Shown here piece after piece: positions 1-12,300 of a stretch of DNA of 64,000 nucleotides. The stretch lies in contig JAQJVL010000153.1 of the NCBI GenBank assembly GCA_035578905.1, forward strand, positions 1,659,498 through 1,723,497. The letters are read 5' to 3'. The notes below the pieces were generated by a model. That model saw nothing but the letters and a program-made list of their open reading frames with translations, made no database searches and was not told the DNA's origin. The first letter of the stretch is position 1. Each line of letters opens with the position of its first letter. The DNA comes from Stictocephala bisonia. Taxonomy: Eukaryota; Arthropoda; Insecta; Hemiptera; Membracidae. The position numbers and the translations under genes are program-made.

Positions 1-1240
1 ATGGCATTAGTCTGCGATCCGTGCTGAAAGAAGCAGTCTAATTGAAAACTGGAAAAAAACTTACTGAAAGCATTTGCAACCTCAGCAGGATCACAAATCA
101 AATTTCCATCCTTTTCTTCCAACGAGATATTTCAAGTCTGTGTGTGACTTGTGGGTTTCTGGCCATTGATCACATCCCACATAGTCTTAACTTTGTTAGA
201 GGAGTTCAAAATTTTTTCTGACACAAAATAAGATTTAGTTTTTCTTAATGTTTTCCTATATTCACGTCTGAGTCTCAAGTATTCAAGTTGCAGTGGATGC
301 GAAGAGTCCAACTCCTTAGTTTTTATATAAAGAGATTGCAAATTATCTCTAAGCTTCAAGATGTTGTGATTGAGGATTGGCTTCGAGTAGGAGGTCCTGG
401 ACTTAATTTTACTTCATACAAGCGGAAAACAGATTTCAAAATAATGTTGTATAGTGTCAAAAAGGAGTCAAATTTACAATTTAGATCTGAGTTGTTGAGG
501 ACACCTGACCAAGTCTCTTTGTGCAAAAGATTTCTGAATGTCTGGATGTTTGCATGGTTAATCTTAAGGCTGATTTTATATTGTGGTTGAGAGGATGAAG
601 TGCTGCCCACGTCAATAACAATCTCTTGAGCATGATGGTCCGCCAAAGCAGCCACCAAGACACTACTCCTTACAAGATGGTCATCAACATTTGTAAAGAT
701 ATTGTCAATTGCGGTCTTAGATGACTTAACCTCTCTGGTATACGTTGTGATAGTATGGAATAGACCATATGACGACATAGTGTGAATAAACTTTCTTGTG
801 GAAAGTTTGGAGTCCAGAACATTTATATTAAAGTCGCCAATTACTACCATGCTGGCCTGGTGGCGATGAACAGTATTGAGGCATTCTCCCAGTAGCTCCA
901 TAAACTGATCACAGTTGTACCCTGGTATTCTGTACACAGCGATGATTAACAAAGTCTTCCCGCATTCCAGTTTGAACCTTTCCGAGGTCAGCTGGCAGTA
1001 ATCTTCAGAACAAAACCGGGATACATCAACCACACAAAGTGGAGACTACTTTTGGCAAGAATGCATACTCCACCTTTCTGTCTAGCATTGCGGTTGAATG
1101 TAGACACCCTAACATAGTCAGGAATATGTAAAGCATCAAACTGTTCACAAGTAAAATTGTTTTATGTCAAGCACACTATCAGGGCTCTCACACTGTAAAT
1201 GGACTTGGAGGGCTTCACAGTTAGTACGGACGCCACTGAT
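1..1240 (-). pseudogene. LINE ORF2 fragment: AP-type endonuclease and linker to reverse transcriptase
   Basis: The open block 1033-356 (225 residues) contains the C-terminal half of an exonuclease/endonuclease/phosphatase domain: LLIIAVYRIPG, MVVIGDFNIN (catalytic Asp/Asn), TAIDNIFTN and ADHHA (equivalent of the SDHH active-site motif). Upstream, between about 1240 and 1035, out-of-frame translation shows the N-terminal start of the domain (NISGVRTN, then RQKGGVCILAKSS). The block 359-132 (LRREYRKTLRKTKSYFV, KTMWDVINGQK) is the basic linker seen before reverse transcriptase in such elements, and translation continues to the window edge (EEKDGNLICDPAEVANAFSKFF after one stop). At least three frame breaks make it non-functional. 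Confidence 0.85.
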
Positions 1241-1539
1241 GTTTGGATGGAAGTATTTTAAAGGTTACCAGTTGAGATGAAGTCCGTACATGTGAAGATA
1301 AGTTACGTGTCAAGGTCTCGGCGCTTGGTCCCGGCCCCACTCTAAAAAATTATTTTGGTGAGCAGAGTTATACCAGACCCCACCACTCACCACCCGACGA
1401 CTGTCAGATTTAATTCAGATGCTGTAACTTGAGTGCAAACTATTATACCATATTTTAGTTTGCTGATTTTTTGAACTTATCTTGTTTACTTGATTTTTAT
1501 TCCAGTCACCTTTAATGAGGTCTTTTGATTTGGCGTGAA

Positions 1540-2336
1540 AAGGCTCTACATTATCCTCAAGGTTAAATACCTTGTTACCTTTTACACCCGACAAAACAAC
1601 ATCAGCCATTAGACTCACTACCCTTTCTTTACCCCACACATTTAGATGAAAACCATGCTTCACATAAAAAGGACGGCTAAGCGAATCAAGGCAAATGAAA
1701 GTTGCGTGTTTGGTGTTGTGAACTAAGTGCTTAAATGCATTGTTCACTTTTGAAATCAGGGGGCTTAAATTAGGCACGTCAAACCGATTGGGAACGCCCA
1801 CAATTACAAAGTTGGTATTAGGTATTAAATTTATGTAAAAACCCACAAAGTATCTCGTAAGTTATCGGGAATATCATTAGTCCCAGCCATGACCACAACA
1901 AAATCTTTGCTTGTAAAAGTTTGTATGGTTCGATTACTACCGTTTATAACATTTTTTAACGTACCATTGGGTTTTACCACAGAACTTACATCAAATTTAC
2001 CTTGGAGTTGTACATACAAACTATTGCTCATACTTCGACCATAGAGTCGCTTAGTAGAAAAACTTTTTGTTTACATACACTAGAAGGAAGAGTACATGAT
2101 TTGCTTACCGCAGACACCTTACGTAAGTTAATGGTTTCACTTACTACATTATTTTTATTAGTATGTGAATGTGAACATGTTTTAGTTTTTGCTACCATAG
2201 TAGACTTTTTTTTACAATTTTTGGTCGAAGTATTGGAATTACAATCTTTTTCTACAGTATTGTCAGGCAAGGGCATATCTTCACATTCAAGAATTGAGAA
2301 CGAGTTGCAAACAGGTAGTTTGTCTAACTTATGCAC
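1540..2336 (-). pseudogene. LINE ORF1 C-terminal part: SGNH/GDSL esterase domain
   Basis: The domain is spread over three frames. The frame 2336-2028 carries a Lys/Ser/Thr-rich linker ending in VFLLSDSMVEV, the GDS-like block with the nucleophilic Ser. A one-base shift near 2030 leads into GRSMSNSLYVQLQGKFDV. KDFVVVMAGTNDIPDN, the block III Gly/Asn motif, is near 1890. After another shift near 1840 the frame reads NTNFVIVGVPNRFDV and ends with KHGFHLNVWGKE, the block V region with the catalytic His. These are the blocks of the esterase found in CR1-type ORF1 proteins. With several frameshifts it is a pseudogene. It directly follows the protease domain, which is the unusual part of its context. 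Confidence 0.75.
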
Positions 2337-2474
2337 CCTTGGTTTGGCACGTTTATTAGGCTTTTCTATTTTCCATTCATTTTTGATATGTTTAATAGCT
2401 ACTGGAGAAACTGTAACAGGAATGGTTGAGGATGGTGGGAATATTATAGGAAGTTCTGAGACGGCATTCTGTGA

Positions 2475-3681
2475 TTATTGACATGAGTACTGAAATAAAA
2501 AAAGTAAAGGAGGGGATGAGTTTTTGGGAGAGTCTTCAAAGGACATTGAATGTACGTTAACTTTGAGGTAACGTAAGTACCATCCGATGAATGGCACCTT
2601 AACATCTCTAACAATATAACAACTTAAAATTACATTTAAGTTAACTAGAACATGGAGACCGCATTCAAACGTGTTTTTCTGTTGATTACAGAGCATTTTC
2701 ATGACAGAGTGTGAACCAAAGCCGAGTTTACACGCTAGAGATTTAGCATGCTTTAGGTTCAATCCTTTACATGAATCAAAATGAAATAGTTTATTGGCCA
2801 GCAAGTCAACCATAAGCAGGCTCCAGTGTGGTCCGCTATCGTCCCGCAGTTTCTCCGTGCTGTCACTCACAACACTGAAAATAAATCTTTTATTGTTCAC
2901 ATCAAGAGCTGAGAGATGTTTTTCAGCCTCGGTAGCATCACTAAGTTTAATGGAGTGGGCAACAGTGGGACCAATCACTAACACGTCACTACGGTCAGCC
3001 ACATTGTCCTCGCAGGTGTTCATGTATAGCTGTATAGTCTCGTCGTCAAGCCACCTTTTTTTACTCCACTCATCAGCTTGTTTAGCTAAGGTACGGTTAA
3101 CTACAGTCAGTTCACTAGTTAGATCTTGCTTACAAACTAATAATTCATTAGTTTTACTCTTAATTAAATCTAACTACTTCTTAAGTATGTATACGACTAT
3201 ACAGAGCTTCGTTATCACTTGTTAGATTTTTTACTGCCACCTGTGATTTGTCAAGACTATTTTTAAGACTAACAATTTGATTGGAAAGTATATATTTTTC
3301 AATTTGTTCGTCGTCCATACTTTTAAACGAGTCATTCATGATGGAAGAACATTTTGTTCCATCTTGAACTTGTCAGTTAAGCATAGTATCTCAGTTTTAA
3401 GCTCCACAATTTGATTTTCAACAAAGTTTTTTTTCTTTTTCAGATTGGTGTAAGGCTTTAATCAAAGCAATAACATGAGAGGACAGTTTATTAAGTCTGC
3501 CCTCAGGGTAATTAGCTGATAATATTCTAAATTCGGAAACTGTCATTAAAAGTAGTGTTTCCATGCCCTCGTTTAAGACTATTTCATTCAAGACTGAATC
3601 AAAGTCATTAAGAACGTTAAAGAATTCTTGGTTCGTCATATATCTATTTGTATTAGCACAATAATAAGCATTAAAAATCAA
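2475..3681 (-). pseudogene. LINE ORF1 N-terminal part with Ulp1/SENP-like (C48) cysteine protease domain
   Basis: The first reading block (3681-3418) begins near MTNQEFFNVLNDFD and is charged and helical. Translations between 3400 and 3050 look like coiled coil but are broken by frameshifts. The block 3023-2475 is one open frame of 182 residues. It resembles the C48 peptidase fold: HWSLLMVD (catalytic His), FHFDSCKG (Asp), then QQKNTFECGLHVLVN with the oxyanion Gln and nucleophile Cys in ECG. All four expected catalytic positions are present in this block although the whole ORF1 is broken. Ulp1-type domains cleave ubiquitin-like modifiers or linkers; the role in a retrotransposon ORF1 is unknown. 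The tail after about residue 150 (LKVNVHSMSF onward) looks non-homologous and is probably out of the true frame. Confidence 0.75.
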
Positions 3682-3700
3682 ATAGAACTTGATTATATAA

Positions 3701-4639
3701 CCAAATAATTACAGTAATTAACATAAATAATATATACATAAAATAAGTGTTCAACATTCAGACCGAAGAAATTAGTTATATTCCAAAAATGGTTTTAAAT
3801 GAAGTTCCTTCGGTAAGCAAGCAGCAAACATCAATGCACAGCTACAGTATCAGAGGGAAGGGAAGGCGTCAGTAATTAGTTGAAGCATGGTTGAAGACAA
3901 CTGTCACATGGCAGATGACAGTGATGACGGCGAGCACATGACTTGAGCCTGTTTGCGGCCAGCGGCAAAGAGCAGCACGCGTTAAGACTACAGGCCAGAC
4001 GGGACATTTTGTCAGAGGTAGTTGTGTGTGGCAGAACTGCAGAATATGTGACGTAGGTGCCCCACTCTGCCGAAATTGACATGTACTAATGGCCGTTATA
4101 GTGAATGTGCTAGGTTATTGACACAGATTGTTAGCTTCCACATACAGCTTACTTACAGTCTATGGATGTCGTAACACCAACCCTGCCTTAACTAACAATC
4201 TGTACTACGATGATAAAACCGCACAGATTTCTGACTTGTACAAAAAGTTTAAATAGCCAGAGCGATAAAATCGTACTGCTGCTTCAGGCAACCAATGCTG
4301 CCAACTTTCAACTGAACAATACTAAACATTTTTAACCGTTGTAACACTATTTTTTTAATGCTAAAAATTGGCCTAGCTGGTAATCACCATAGACATATAA
4401 GTAGTACCAATAGTTACATATGAATACACATATATGAGAAATGTCTATTTATTAGTTACAATATGCATGATACTCTTATCTAAAAATAAGACATAAAATT
4501 GTCTTGGATTGATCTGATGGTATTTCATATTACAACAGTTTTATTTAATTCGCCAAACTAGGAGTGTGATTGAATTTAGGTATTAGAATTATTGCATCAG
4601 AGTGTGGTACCAATAAAAAGAGACGGCAAAGACGATTAC
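3701..4639. other. No gene seen
   Basis: Mostly AT-rich, with a slightly GC-richer patch at 3876-4082 that may be the 5' untranslated region of the LINE. No coding similarity was recognised on either strand. Confidence 0.5.
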
Positions 4640-4870
4640 AAATGCATAAAGCGTTTGGGCGGGGCAGGCCAGCTGAGTACGGACAGGCCTAGTCTCTCTC
4701 GAGTACGATAGTGAGAAAAACAAGGAAGGAATGGTGAGTGACGTCTTTCCTTAGGACGGTGAGTAGAGGGGCCGGGGGGGGAGACAGCCAACGCCAGTGC
4801 AGTCTGACAACGCAACTAGCCGACACGTTGAACCAGAACTACGACTAGCTCAGCCCGTATGATGGAACTG
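4640..4870. promoter_or_regulatory. GC-rich island upstream of RAD51D
   Basis: About 230 bp clearly richer in G+C than its surroundings, with GGGCGGGGC (GC-box-like), CTCTCTCGAG and a G9 run. It lies 1.3-1.5 kb before the RAD51D start codon and could hold its promoter or a 5' untranslated exon. It could equally be part of a repeat; other GC-rich patches in this window belong to transposons. Confidence 0.2.
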
Positions 4871-5699
4871 TCTGGTATAATAGGTCTATGCCTAAGGTCT
4901 CTCTATTCATATTCTGTTCTCACTGGGTGAAGCGCAAATAGTACAATTTTAGTCCATATGTTTTTTGTTAATTTTTTAAAAACAAATTGATTTTACACTC
5001 GTTAAGTTACATATGCGCAAACTGGTACCTTTAAAATCATGTTCATGTATGTTTCAGTTTGCACTAAATACGTAGTTGTAAAAAATTAATCGTATTTCCA
5101 AAAATAGTACAAGTCTATTTTTATTAGTATTATTATTTTTATTTTTTATCAACAGTACACACACCATTTCTTTCAGGTTAATACCTAATACGTTATTTTT
5201 ACAACAGTATATGGTATCAGCCCAAACAATACAAGTAAGGAATCGCAAATATTTCAATAAGTTTTTTGGGAGGGGGCGGCTACAAAAAATTGCCCAGGAT
5301 GTAGCTTACCCTAAATCAGGGCCTGGGTATTCTGGTACTGACATAGAACCTTTTGGACAGGCTGTCATCACTCGACTTCTTTGGAGATAAATTTCAAAAG
5401 GAAAGTTGAATATTCCTTCCATTGATAAAGTGAGCTTATTCATTACTTTGCCCTCTAAGTATAACGTGTCCAACAAAATTTTTTTCTATTTATTTACTAA
5501 CTAAATTGTTACTGAAGTAAAGAGGTAGATCCAACTAAATAGTCCGAACTTAACTACTTTAAGACTTTTCTCTTAATTTCATTTTAACATTATTTGTTTT
5601 AAAGTTATTACTGTCATGCTTCGGGTATAAACTTCGCTTATACTAAATAACATAAAAACGTTTCTCTGTAAGTTATTTAAAAGACTTTTCATCAGCGGC
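4871..5699. other. No gene seen
   Basis: AT-rich non-coding sequence with no recognisable coding similarity or repeat structure. Confidence 0.5.
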
Positions 5700-5895
5700 A
5701 TTTTTAGCATGGATGTATATAATATTTTATATATGCAATTAGTTAGTGTAATTTTGCGTGTGTTGGTCAACTTGAATCCATAGTTCAAAATACACTCAAC
5801 AGGGCGTGTTTCATTACATCCTGTTACACACACTTCCAAGTTCTGACAACTAAGCCTACGCTATCGTGATTCGTGAAGTGTTCGGCTCCCTGAAT
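5700..5895 (-). repeat. Dispersed repeat, copy 1 (inverted relative at about 22.2-22.4 kb)
   Basis: The sequence from GTGTAATTTTGCGTGTGTTG through GAAGTGTTCGGCTCCCTGAATAA reads, on the opposite strand, like 22215-22390 (GGGAGCCGAGCACCTC, ACGATAGC, GTTGTCAGAACTTGG, TGAAACACGCCCT, TGAACTATGGATTCAAGTTG). The two copies have diverged, so this is an interspersed family rather than a recent duplication. Confidence 0.7.
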
Positions 5896-6150
5896 AATTT
5901 AATCTTATAGAAATCGGTCATTGTAGACCTAATAACGATATCATTAGTAAATATCACATCATTGAAAAATAACGTAAAGCCAAATTTAGGGCGTGCATCG
6001 TTTTAAATTTAACAAGTCATTTTATTCTAATGGTTTTTATCTTCAAGAAAGAATATACATAGTTAATAACCGAATAAAAAGTTTTCTTGGATAAATTACA
6101 CTTATCTTTCAAATGGTGATCTGATTAATTTATTAGAATTTACAGATGAA

Positions 6151-6288
6151 ATGGCACGACTAAATAAGGGAATGGGATTGAGTGATACATCACTTTATTT
6201 ATTGAAACAAAAAAATATATTAACTCTATCTGATTACCTACGCGAAGATGCAGAAAAGTTGTCAGATTTGTGTAATTCTTCTTTCAAG
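6151..6288 (+). CDS. RAD51D: RAD51D exon 1 (coding), residues 1-46
   Basis: From ATG to CTTTCAAG followed by GTTTGC donor; 46 codons, phase 0. An upstream in-frame stop lies at 6067-6069, so no longer N-terminus exists without splicing. Encodes the N-terminal helical domain. Confidence 0.85.
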
Positions 6289-6325
6289 GTTTGCTCTGAA
6301 GATATTTAAATAAATAAATAAATAA

Positions 6326-6388
<63 letters not shown>

Positions 6389-9300
6389 TTCCGAAGAAAC
6401 TTTAGAAAAGTGGCTTTTCTTTCTAAGACTTAGTTTTTTACAAATGCACACTAACTTTTAAAATCAATAATTATTAATAATTTGTAAATTTAGGTATCTT
6501 GTAAATTTCAACGGTATTTATGCAGTTTCTTGCCACCAAACAAATTTGGAGCATTTTGCTTGAAATGGGTCTAGAATTGGCTGTATTTTCACGAGATATG
6601 CTTCTTATTCCGCGGAAATAACGTATTTTACCGAAAAATTCGAAAAAACCAATGTCACAACAAGCGCTAAATACAAATGTGAAAACTATTTTGTCTTTTA
6701 CAAATATTTATCGAGGCATAAAGGAAGAAAAACTACTATCGTGATTAGCGACCATTACGCGATAATTATGTACTACAACTATTAATCACAAAAACCGAAT
6801 TCACCTATATTCCCTCCGGTGTGACGGCCGTCACGGAGGCCAAACACTCGAATTTAACGCAAATTATTACGAATTTTTGTTGAGAAAATAGACAATTAAG
6901 ATAAGTTAGGTTATGTTTGGTTATAACTGTAATATATGCATTTTTCGAGCTGAAAAAATAACTTTACTACAAAACCAGTTATATATTTGTGTTCAGCATT
7001 AAAAAAAAGACGAGAAATGAAAAAAAACGGTCGAAAAATAACGAGTTTTAAAAAAAGTTGGTTTTTTAAATATAAGATAAAAAAACTAGTTTTTCGATTT
7101 TTCGGGAAAAAATTAGTTTTCTGCGGATGAAATCAAACTCTTCAAGAGATATAAACTCATATTTCACCACTTTTTCAACATGAAATCGTATTTTCAGAGG
7201 TGGCAAGAAAGTGCATAATTACCATTTCAACTCGTACAATTATACTGTGTATCTGATATCATACTACATAAATTATATAAAATAAATTTTAAGAAGAATG
7301 TTAATGTTATCTTGAAGTATGTATTTTCAAACAATTTATTATTAGTCAAGAATTAAAAGGATGTAAATTTGTGTTTGATATTTTTCTAATTAAATTTTTA
7401 AGATATATTAAAATTGTATTACAACGTTGAATAATTTAATCAATTAACTAGTCTTACTTAGATCAACATTATGAAAAATTTACTGATTGTGTAATTGAAC
7501 ATGAATTTGGTGCTTAATTTCCTGCTAAAACATGCAAATTATGTATTCAACTTGAAAGAATGATTAGAGACTTATAAATTACAATGTGTAAATACAGTAG
7601 AACCTCTTTAATCCGGCACGTTTGGGACTTGACGCTTTCCGGATTAAAGAAAATTCCGGACTAATGACGTTATTTATAAAAATACAGGAGATGTATAAAA
7701 AATAACATTATTTGCACACAACAATTTTACTGTATCTATATATTATTTAAACAATATAAATCAATATATAAGTACAGGAGAAATATTAAAATGCATTTTT
7801 AAGTATAGTACATAATGAAATAAATTTGAATACAGTATGAAATACAGTACAGTACTGTACTATAGTATTTGTGGTTTTTAGCAACAGCACTGGCAGATGG
7901 CTAGAAAAAAGATCTAATATCTATTTGCTTCTTACAACTATTTTTTTTTTTTTTTTTTAATTAGCTGTCGAGTTGCTTACTTTACAAAGTTCATTGAGAC
8001 GGCAATTCTGTAATCTGTGTCTATTGCCGTTGATGCCGGATTATAGACAATTCCGGACTATAGAATGCTGGATTAAGAAGGTTTTACTGTATGTTGTTAA
8101 CACTGTACACTATAGGCCCTATATGTTGTACAGGATTTTTTTTTATTTGTAACCATTCCAGTTTGTACAAACCTGTTTGAGAGAAATATATATTTTTGTA
8201 TTTTACAGAATTTGTTTCCATGCAGTTAGAAGGAAATCAGAATTGTCAGAATCATCCCCAATACAAAGTTATTAATTAGGGTAATAAATAAATAATAATT
8301 GTTGACAAACCAAATTAAAACTGCACTGGGTGTATTAATCAGATAAGTTATTGAAAATGCATGAATAATTTTTGTAACTTTCATTGTACCCAATAGATTT
8401 TATTAATATATATATATAATGCATTTCTTAGTCAAAATACTACCTACTTAAATTCATTTTAATGTATAATTTAGTTTTGTTCTGACTTATCCTTAATTTT
8501 TAATATGGTTACGTTCCCATCAACTTGGCATGAATCTGATTCTAGTATATTTATTATAGACTTATATTAAAGTAATAAACATAAACCTTTATGGCAATTT
8601 CTATAATTATTTAATTTTGTTTCAGGAAATATTGGATATCCGTCAAAATATGATAGCAAATTTTTCTGCACTACCTATTCACGGCAGTTTTGCATACCAA
8701 CATTTACTGTCAAGTTCAGCTTTAATACCAACAGGAATCAATGGGTAGGTTATGTAGTTAAAATGGACAGTTATTTTGAATATCGGGTGTAAGTAAGCTG
8801 ACAAAGTATACCTAAGTGTTTTACATCTTATTTTCATATATCATCAGATTGTTGTTGAAGTACTGTATCTTTTAGTGAACAGTGTCAATTCAATGATGCG
8901 TTGTTAGTAAGTTGATTATCATAAAATTATTCCTTTTGATTCTAATCTAGACTTCATGAAGTATTGGACTAGTGTAAAGTAGTGAAGCCATTATCAGTGG
9001 ACCCCTATTGCTAGAGCACAACATTATTTATTCAGCAATCAAGGGTTACCAAATGGATATCTCAATACTTAGATATAAGACCTGGACAATAATATAATGT
9101 GGAATAGTCAGTAGGGTTGCCATATGGTATTGGGTGAAAAAGAGGAGATTTGGGAATCGCCACTAAGGGGGGGTCCGGGGGGCCCTCCCCCCGGGGTGTG
9201 AAAATTTTTGGAAAAATAACTGTTAAAAACACGTTTTCTATGCATAAAACAATATACTTTTGAGATGAACATTTTAATAAACTACAATGATTATTGGGTA

Positions 9301-12300
9301 AAAATTTGAAGTTTTTAGAAATATATTTAAGTAAGTTACATAGAAAAAAATGTCTTAAACTTAAAGAAACTTATATAAACTTAACTTAAACTTAATCACT
9401 TTCATCATCAGTAAGGTCACCCAATGAGACGAGACCAGTGGAAGAACCAGCAGGAGACGATGTATCGTACCAAGTGTACTTTTTTGTCGATCCTATATGC
9501 TTCAATAAATCTTTTTTTGACATAAGATATTTGTAGAACTCTTGGCAAGAGTATGACTTAAAATTATATTTTAAACATAAAAGTCCTTTTATAGACTCTA
9601 CTGTAATTATGATTATTTATGCTTTATTAACTGAAGTAATCGAAGTTCACAGAATCATCACTCTTACGAGTTAAGAATGATGATTTACTCTAGAAAGAAA
9701 TCAAACTTACTCTACTGTAAGTCTATTTCTTTCTTTTGTCCATTGAGCAGACATGAGGGAAAATACCCTCTCTACAGAGGCATTGTGGCTTGGAATGCAA
9801 TAGAAATATTGCACTAACTTTAGAAGTTCAGAGTAACAAGTTTTGTCAGGTAGGTTGCTGAAATACTTTACCCATATAAAGTTTGATAATTTTAACTTTT
9901 GAGTTTCTTTCCTGTCCTTTTTAGTACTTTTTTTCTTGTTCTCTTCTTCCTCAGAAGCTTTGACTTCCTCCTTGTGATTTTTTAAAAACTTGACAAAGTT
10001 ACAAAACTGGTCATGACATAGTGTGTCATTAACTTTAAAAGGCGCATTGTCATTCAGAAACAAAATAGACTGCTCAACTTGGTCCCAAGAAGGAATATTG
10101 TCAAGTTTCATCCATTGGAATACTTTGAATTCTTCATATTGGGAAAGCCACTTATTTAGATACATAATTGATCCCTCATAAACATTCGAAAATTCCGATA
10201 ATACAGCAGCACATGAGTTACCTAGTCCATCGTTTTCCATCTTTTTCAAGATACTTTTAGCAGCCATAGTTACAAAGTTGTTCTTTTTTCTATCGGTCAA
10301 AATATCAAGAATTTCTTCCAAAATAGAAATAGTTTCAGCCAAACTATTCTTTTCTTTTTCTAAAGAAATAATCCTTTCATGGAAAACATACATCAGAGAG
10401 TGAACATACAATAATCTTATTTCGTTGAAATCATCATCAAAGAAGTTTTTAATAAGAACTGGTACAGATTCTTGAGATTGAAAATAAGATTTCAGTGCTG
10501 GGTACATCTGCAAAACTCTATTTACACATGGAAACAGAGACAACCATCTAGTTTTTGAATGGTAGAGTAACTGCCTATACTCTACGTCTACAAAATCACA
10601 GAAACTCTTTAACTCCTCTGTACGAACTGTATATATTGAAAAATAATTAAATATTTTCAAAATAATAGATTTTACATCAATTAAAAGCCCTTTATCCAAA
10701 CCATTTTGAATACAGTTGTGTAGCACATGAGCAGGACATCCGGACCCTATAAGTTTTGGGTTAAGGTCTCTTTTGAGGAAAGTAAACACATTTGTCCCCT
10801 GACGTCTGTTAATGCCTCCGAAGTTTGTGTTCGTGTTGTCTCCTGCAAATGCAACACACTTATCTTGAATGTTGAAATTTTTCAGAGTTTCTACAATATA
10901 TCCAGAGATAGTTTCAGCTGTTTCATTAGGTGTAGATTTAATTTCTATTATCTTTGTTGTTATGCCCTCTTTGATAGGATCAAAATATTGGATTAAAATG
11001 GGAAATATTTTCGTTGCCTCATGGTTACTGCCATCTGTCACTACCCCAAAACAGGAAATCCCATTTAAAACATCTATAGTTACTTCAATTGAATGGGGAG
11101 ACAATACAGAGTTAATGATTGCCGCTGTTTTAGTTCTAGCACAAGTAACTGCTTTTGCTATCTTTGAATCCGGAAATAACTGTTGTTGGAGTTTACTGGA
11201 GCAATCCATCGAATGAAAAGATTGGTGGTGACTTACAGTGTGGAAAAGCCATGGTACCTTCTGCAGCATGCACATTGTCTTCATGTTGGCTGTTCTGTTT
11301 GGGTTGTAATAATGACTGAATACTTCTGGTTGATTCTACTGATTTCAAGTTATTTTTGTGCTTGGTTGTGTTTACGTGATACTCCAAATCGAGAGCTCCT
11401 GTAACAAAACATGTTGTTTAGTAATTTATTTTATATTAATGTAAGCGCCAACAACAAAATGTCAAGAATATGTCAGAATATGTATGCCTAGCTTACGAAA
11501 GGAATCACAAATAAAACGATGTATAACTAGACAATTTGAATTTTAACTAAATTAAATAATTACCTTCGTCAATCAGCTCATAAGTTCGTAACAAATGTTA
11601 CGGCCGTTTCGACATCAAAGTGCCATCTTCAGACATTAAAGTTCAGCCATAAGGCGTCGTTAAAATACAAAATAAAAAACTGACACAAACAACACACACA
11701 TTACGAAAACGAATTTTACTAAACAGTAAAATTCGTTTTCTGTTTAGTAAAATTCGTTTTCGTAATGTGTGTAATGTGTGTGTTGTTTGTGTCAGTTTTT
11801 TATTTTGTATTTTAACGACGCCTTATGGCTGAACTTTAATGTCTGAAGATGGCACTTTGATGTCGAAACGGCCGTAATATTTGTTACGAACTTATGAGCT
11901 GATTGACGAAGGTAATTATTTAATTTAGTCTTATAAGCAGCTCAGGGGCTAGAAAATATGGATTTTAATTGAATTTTAACTTATTAACAACATGTTGTCT
12001 TACTCTTACCTTTGTGTGAAATAGAAATGTAAGTGCCAGCAGGGCAGACTTTACACTCCGCCTCAGTTTCGACCCTTCCTCTCTTGAAAGCAGGGAATCT
12101 TTCCTGAAGAAGTTCGTTGAAAATACAGTTGTATTTTTTACGTTTCTTACTTTTGTTGTCTTCCATCACAATCACTAATAATTAACAGTGTATTGTACAC
12201 AAGACTCGTAATAGTTGATCCACTCACTCGCCTCTAATAATGCTGTCTGTCTCGCTCTCGCTCGGGCCCGGTCGGATGATCAGTTCACGGCGCCGCCGCT

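Larger units (their letters stand above)
1..3700 (-). mobile_element. Non-LTR retrotransposon (CR1/Jockey-like), ORF1 and start of ORF2, runs off the left edge
   Basis: Reading the - strand from about 3.7 kb toward position 1, the order is helical ORF1 N-terminus, Ulp1-like protease, serine/lysine-rich linker, SGNH esterase, AP-type endonuclease and the linker before reverse transcriptase. The reverse transcriptase itself would lie left of the window. Frameshifts and stops separate the pieces, so this copy is dead. An esterase in ORF1 is typical of the CR1 clade and relatives; clade assignment is inference because RT is not visible. The 5' boundary near 3.7-4.1 kb is not marked by a recognisable target duplication. 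Confidence 0.85.
9392..12175 (-). pseudogene. hAT-family transposase, BED finger plus RNase H-like core, disrupted
   Basis: Exon 1 is 12175-12010 (MIVMEDNKSKKRKKYN; the BED finger cysteines are in ECKVC), with donor AAAG|GTAAGAG. The intron is 12009-11399. Exon 2 begins at 11398, completing Gly then ALDLEYHVNTTKHKNN with the finger histidines. A one-base indel in a T4C2 run (about 11240-11250) shifts into the long frame 11284-9707. That frame has FGVVTDGSNHEATKIFP, CVAFAGDNTNTNFGG, CPAHVLHNCIQ and SKTRWLSLFPCVN, and near its end the hAT dimerisation segment FYCIPSHNASVERVFSLMS. It stops after RLTVE, where a 114-bp insert begins. On the other side of the insert the same frame continues SIKGLLCLKYNFKSYSCQEF to a stop at 9392. 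So two lesions separate it from a full-length transposase of this DNA cut-and-paste family. Confidence 0.88.

Noticed and set aside
2002..2481. + strand frame of 159 codons
   Set aside because: Antisense shadow of the LINE ORF1 linker; the - strand carries the recognisable motifs.
3876..4082. 68-codon Cys-rich - strand frame
   Set aside because: No similarity recognised; position suggests LINE 5' UTR, and Cys content follows from GC-richer local composition.
5054..5839. Two - strand frames of 67 and 86 codons
   Set aside because: AT-rich chance frames; the second overlaps a dispersed repeat.
10727..11216. + strand open frames of 89 and 115 codons
   Set aside because: Antisense shadows of the hAT transposase.
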